DNA of 64,000 bases, from assembly GCA_013364255.1 (NCBI GenBank), contig CP054936.1, positions 5,424,853 through 5,488,852 of the forward strand. The letters are read 5' to 3'. The notes under the pieces are model-generated. The model did not search any database. It was not told the origin of the DNA and worked only from the letters and a program-made list of their open reading frames with translations. The position numbers and the translations under genes are program-made. This DNA comes from Streptomyces seoulensis. GTDB taxonomy: Bacteria > Actinomycetota > Actinomycetes > Streptomycetales > Streptomycetaceae. This document shows positions 63,534 through 64,000 of the stretch, in pieces; position 1 is the stretch's first letter, and each line of letters begins with the position of its first letter.

Positions 63534-64000
63534 ATGCTGCTGTGGATCAACGGTCCCTTCGGGGGCGGCAAGACGCAGACCGCGCACGAGATCCGGCGTC
63601 GGCTGCCGGGCAGCGTCATCTGCGATCCCGAGCACGCCGGCTTCGGCCTGCGCCGCATGTTCCCGCCGCACCTGCGCGGGGACTTCCGTGAGCTGACCGC
63701 CTGGCGGCAGGGCGTCGCGGAGGTCCTGGACCTGGTCCTCTCCCGGCACGACGGCGTGGTGATCGTCCCGATGACCGTCACGGACCCCGGCCACTTCGCC
63801 GAGACCGTCGGACGGCTGCGCGAACAGGGCCACGACGTACGGCACTTCACCCTGCTCGCGCAGCGCGAGACCGTACTGCGGCGGCTGCGCGAACGCGGCT
63901 TCGGACACCTCCTCCAGTACGTCGCCGGCAAGAGCCCCGGCCCGGCGCGGGAGAGCTGGGCCGTGGGGCAGCTCGACCACTGCCTCCGGCAGCTCGCCCT
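63534..64000 (+). CDS. TmrB-like ATP-binding protein (partial, runs off window)
   Basis: The first 155 residues of a P-loop protein: MLLWINGPFGGGKTQTA is the Walker A. The pattern resembles TmrB, the tunicamycin-resistance ATPase, and related AAA proteins. The gene continues past 64000. Two 24-bp direct repeats (about 63465-63512) precede it. Confidence 0.75.
   Translation, partial: MLLWINGPFGGGKTQTAHEIRRRLPGSVICDPEHAGFGLRRMFPPHLRGDFRELTAWRQGVAEVLDLVLSRHDGVVIVPMTVTDPGHFAETVGRLREQGHDVRHFTLLAQRETVLRRLRERGFGHLLQYVAGKSPGPARESWAVGQLDHCLRQLA

Overview
The window is high-GC actinobacterial DNA and almost certainly a Streptomyces chromosome. The reasons are GTG starts, four-base ATGA/GTGA gene overlaps, a whiJ-type trio (DUF397, HATPase, XRE-DUF5753), mycelial-type housekeeping gene order, and a conserved block running ppa-dacB-metalloprotease-tilS-hpt-ftsH-folE next to folP-folB-folK. 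No other source was available, so family names rest on recognising motifs and overall sequence.

Positions 1-8423 are the right-hand part of an integrated conjugative element of the actinomycete AICE type (pSAM2/SLP1-like). It has a tightly coupled leftward transfer operon (DUF6284, GGDEF cyclase, DUF6303, DUF2637/SpdB-like protein, RRQRL zinc protein, SpdB-like membrane protein, transfer protein). A control region carries three copies of a palindrome. Next come an XRE-TPR regulator, a GntR-Nudix fusion and an AT-richer AAA+ ATPase cargo gene. The element ends at 8381-8423 in a 43-bp copy of the 3' half of a tRNA-Thr(CGT), which is the attachment-site junction, followed by the old tRNA terminator. 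The integrase end and the intact tRNA lie left of the window.

Positions 8646-24603 form a dense conflict/defence island. A SEFIR-domain effector faces a four-gene leftward operon in which every junction overlaps: a tandem Cas4/RecB-like Fe-S nuclease, a PD-(D/E)xK endonuclease, an XPD/DinG-type Fe-S helicase and a pPIWI-RE Argonaute-like protein. The last three are the known pPIWI-RE three-gene island; the tandem nuclease is an added fourth member. Divergent from this operon is a caspase fused to a Ski2/Hel308-like helicase. Beyond it, leftward, are an HTH-STAND NTPase-TPR protein and a small downstream partner gene whose stop codon is missing. A working picture is nucleic-acid-guided sensing and processing by the pPIWI-RE set, with caspase, SEFIR and STAND modules as abortive effectors or switches. 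The genes and overlaps are visible; the function is inference.

Positions 24904-64000 are core chromosome: a D-2-hydroxyacid dehydrogenase, an extra family-A DNA polymerase, a Clp-N/HTH regulator with a promoter-embedded palindrome, DUF2786, a DUF4232 lipoprotein, the whiJ-like trio with a shared 17-bp element, aldehyde dehydrogenase, DinB, YbjQ, DedA, ThrE, pyrophosphatase, DacB, metalloprotease, tilS, hpt, ftsH, the folate genes, an MprF-like protein, an esterase, a paired PH-domain operon, an isolated nuoD paralogue beside a MidA/NDUFAF7-type methyltransferase, a two-component system, and the start of a TmrB-like gene cut by the window edge. Several intergenic tandem repeats and strong hairpins are annotated.
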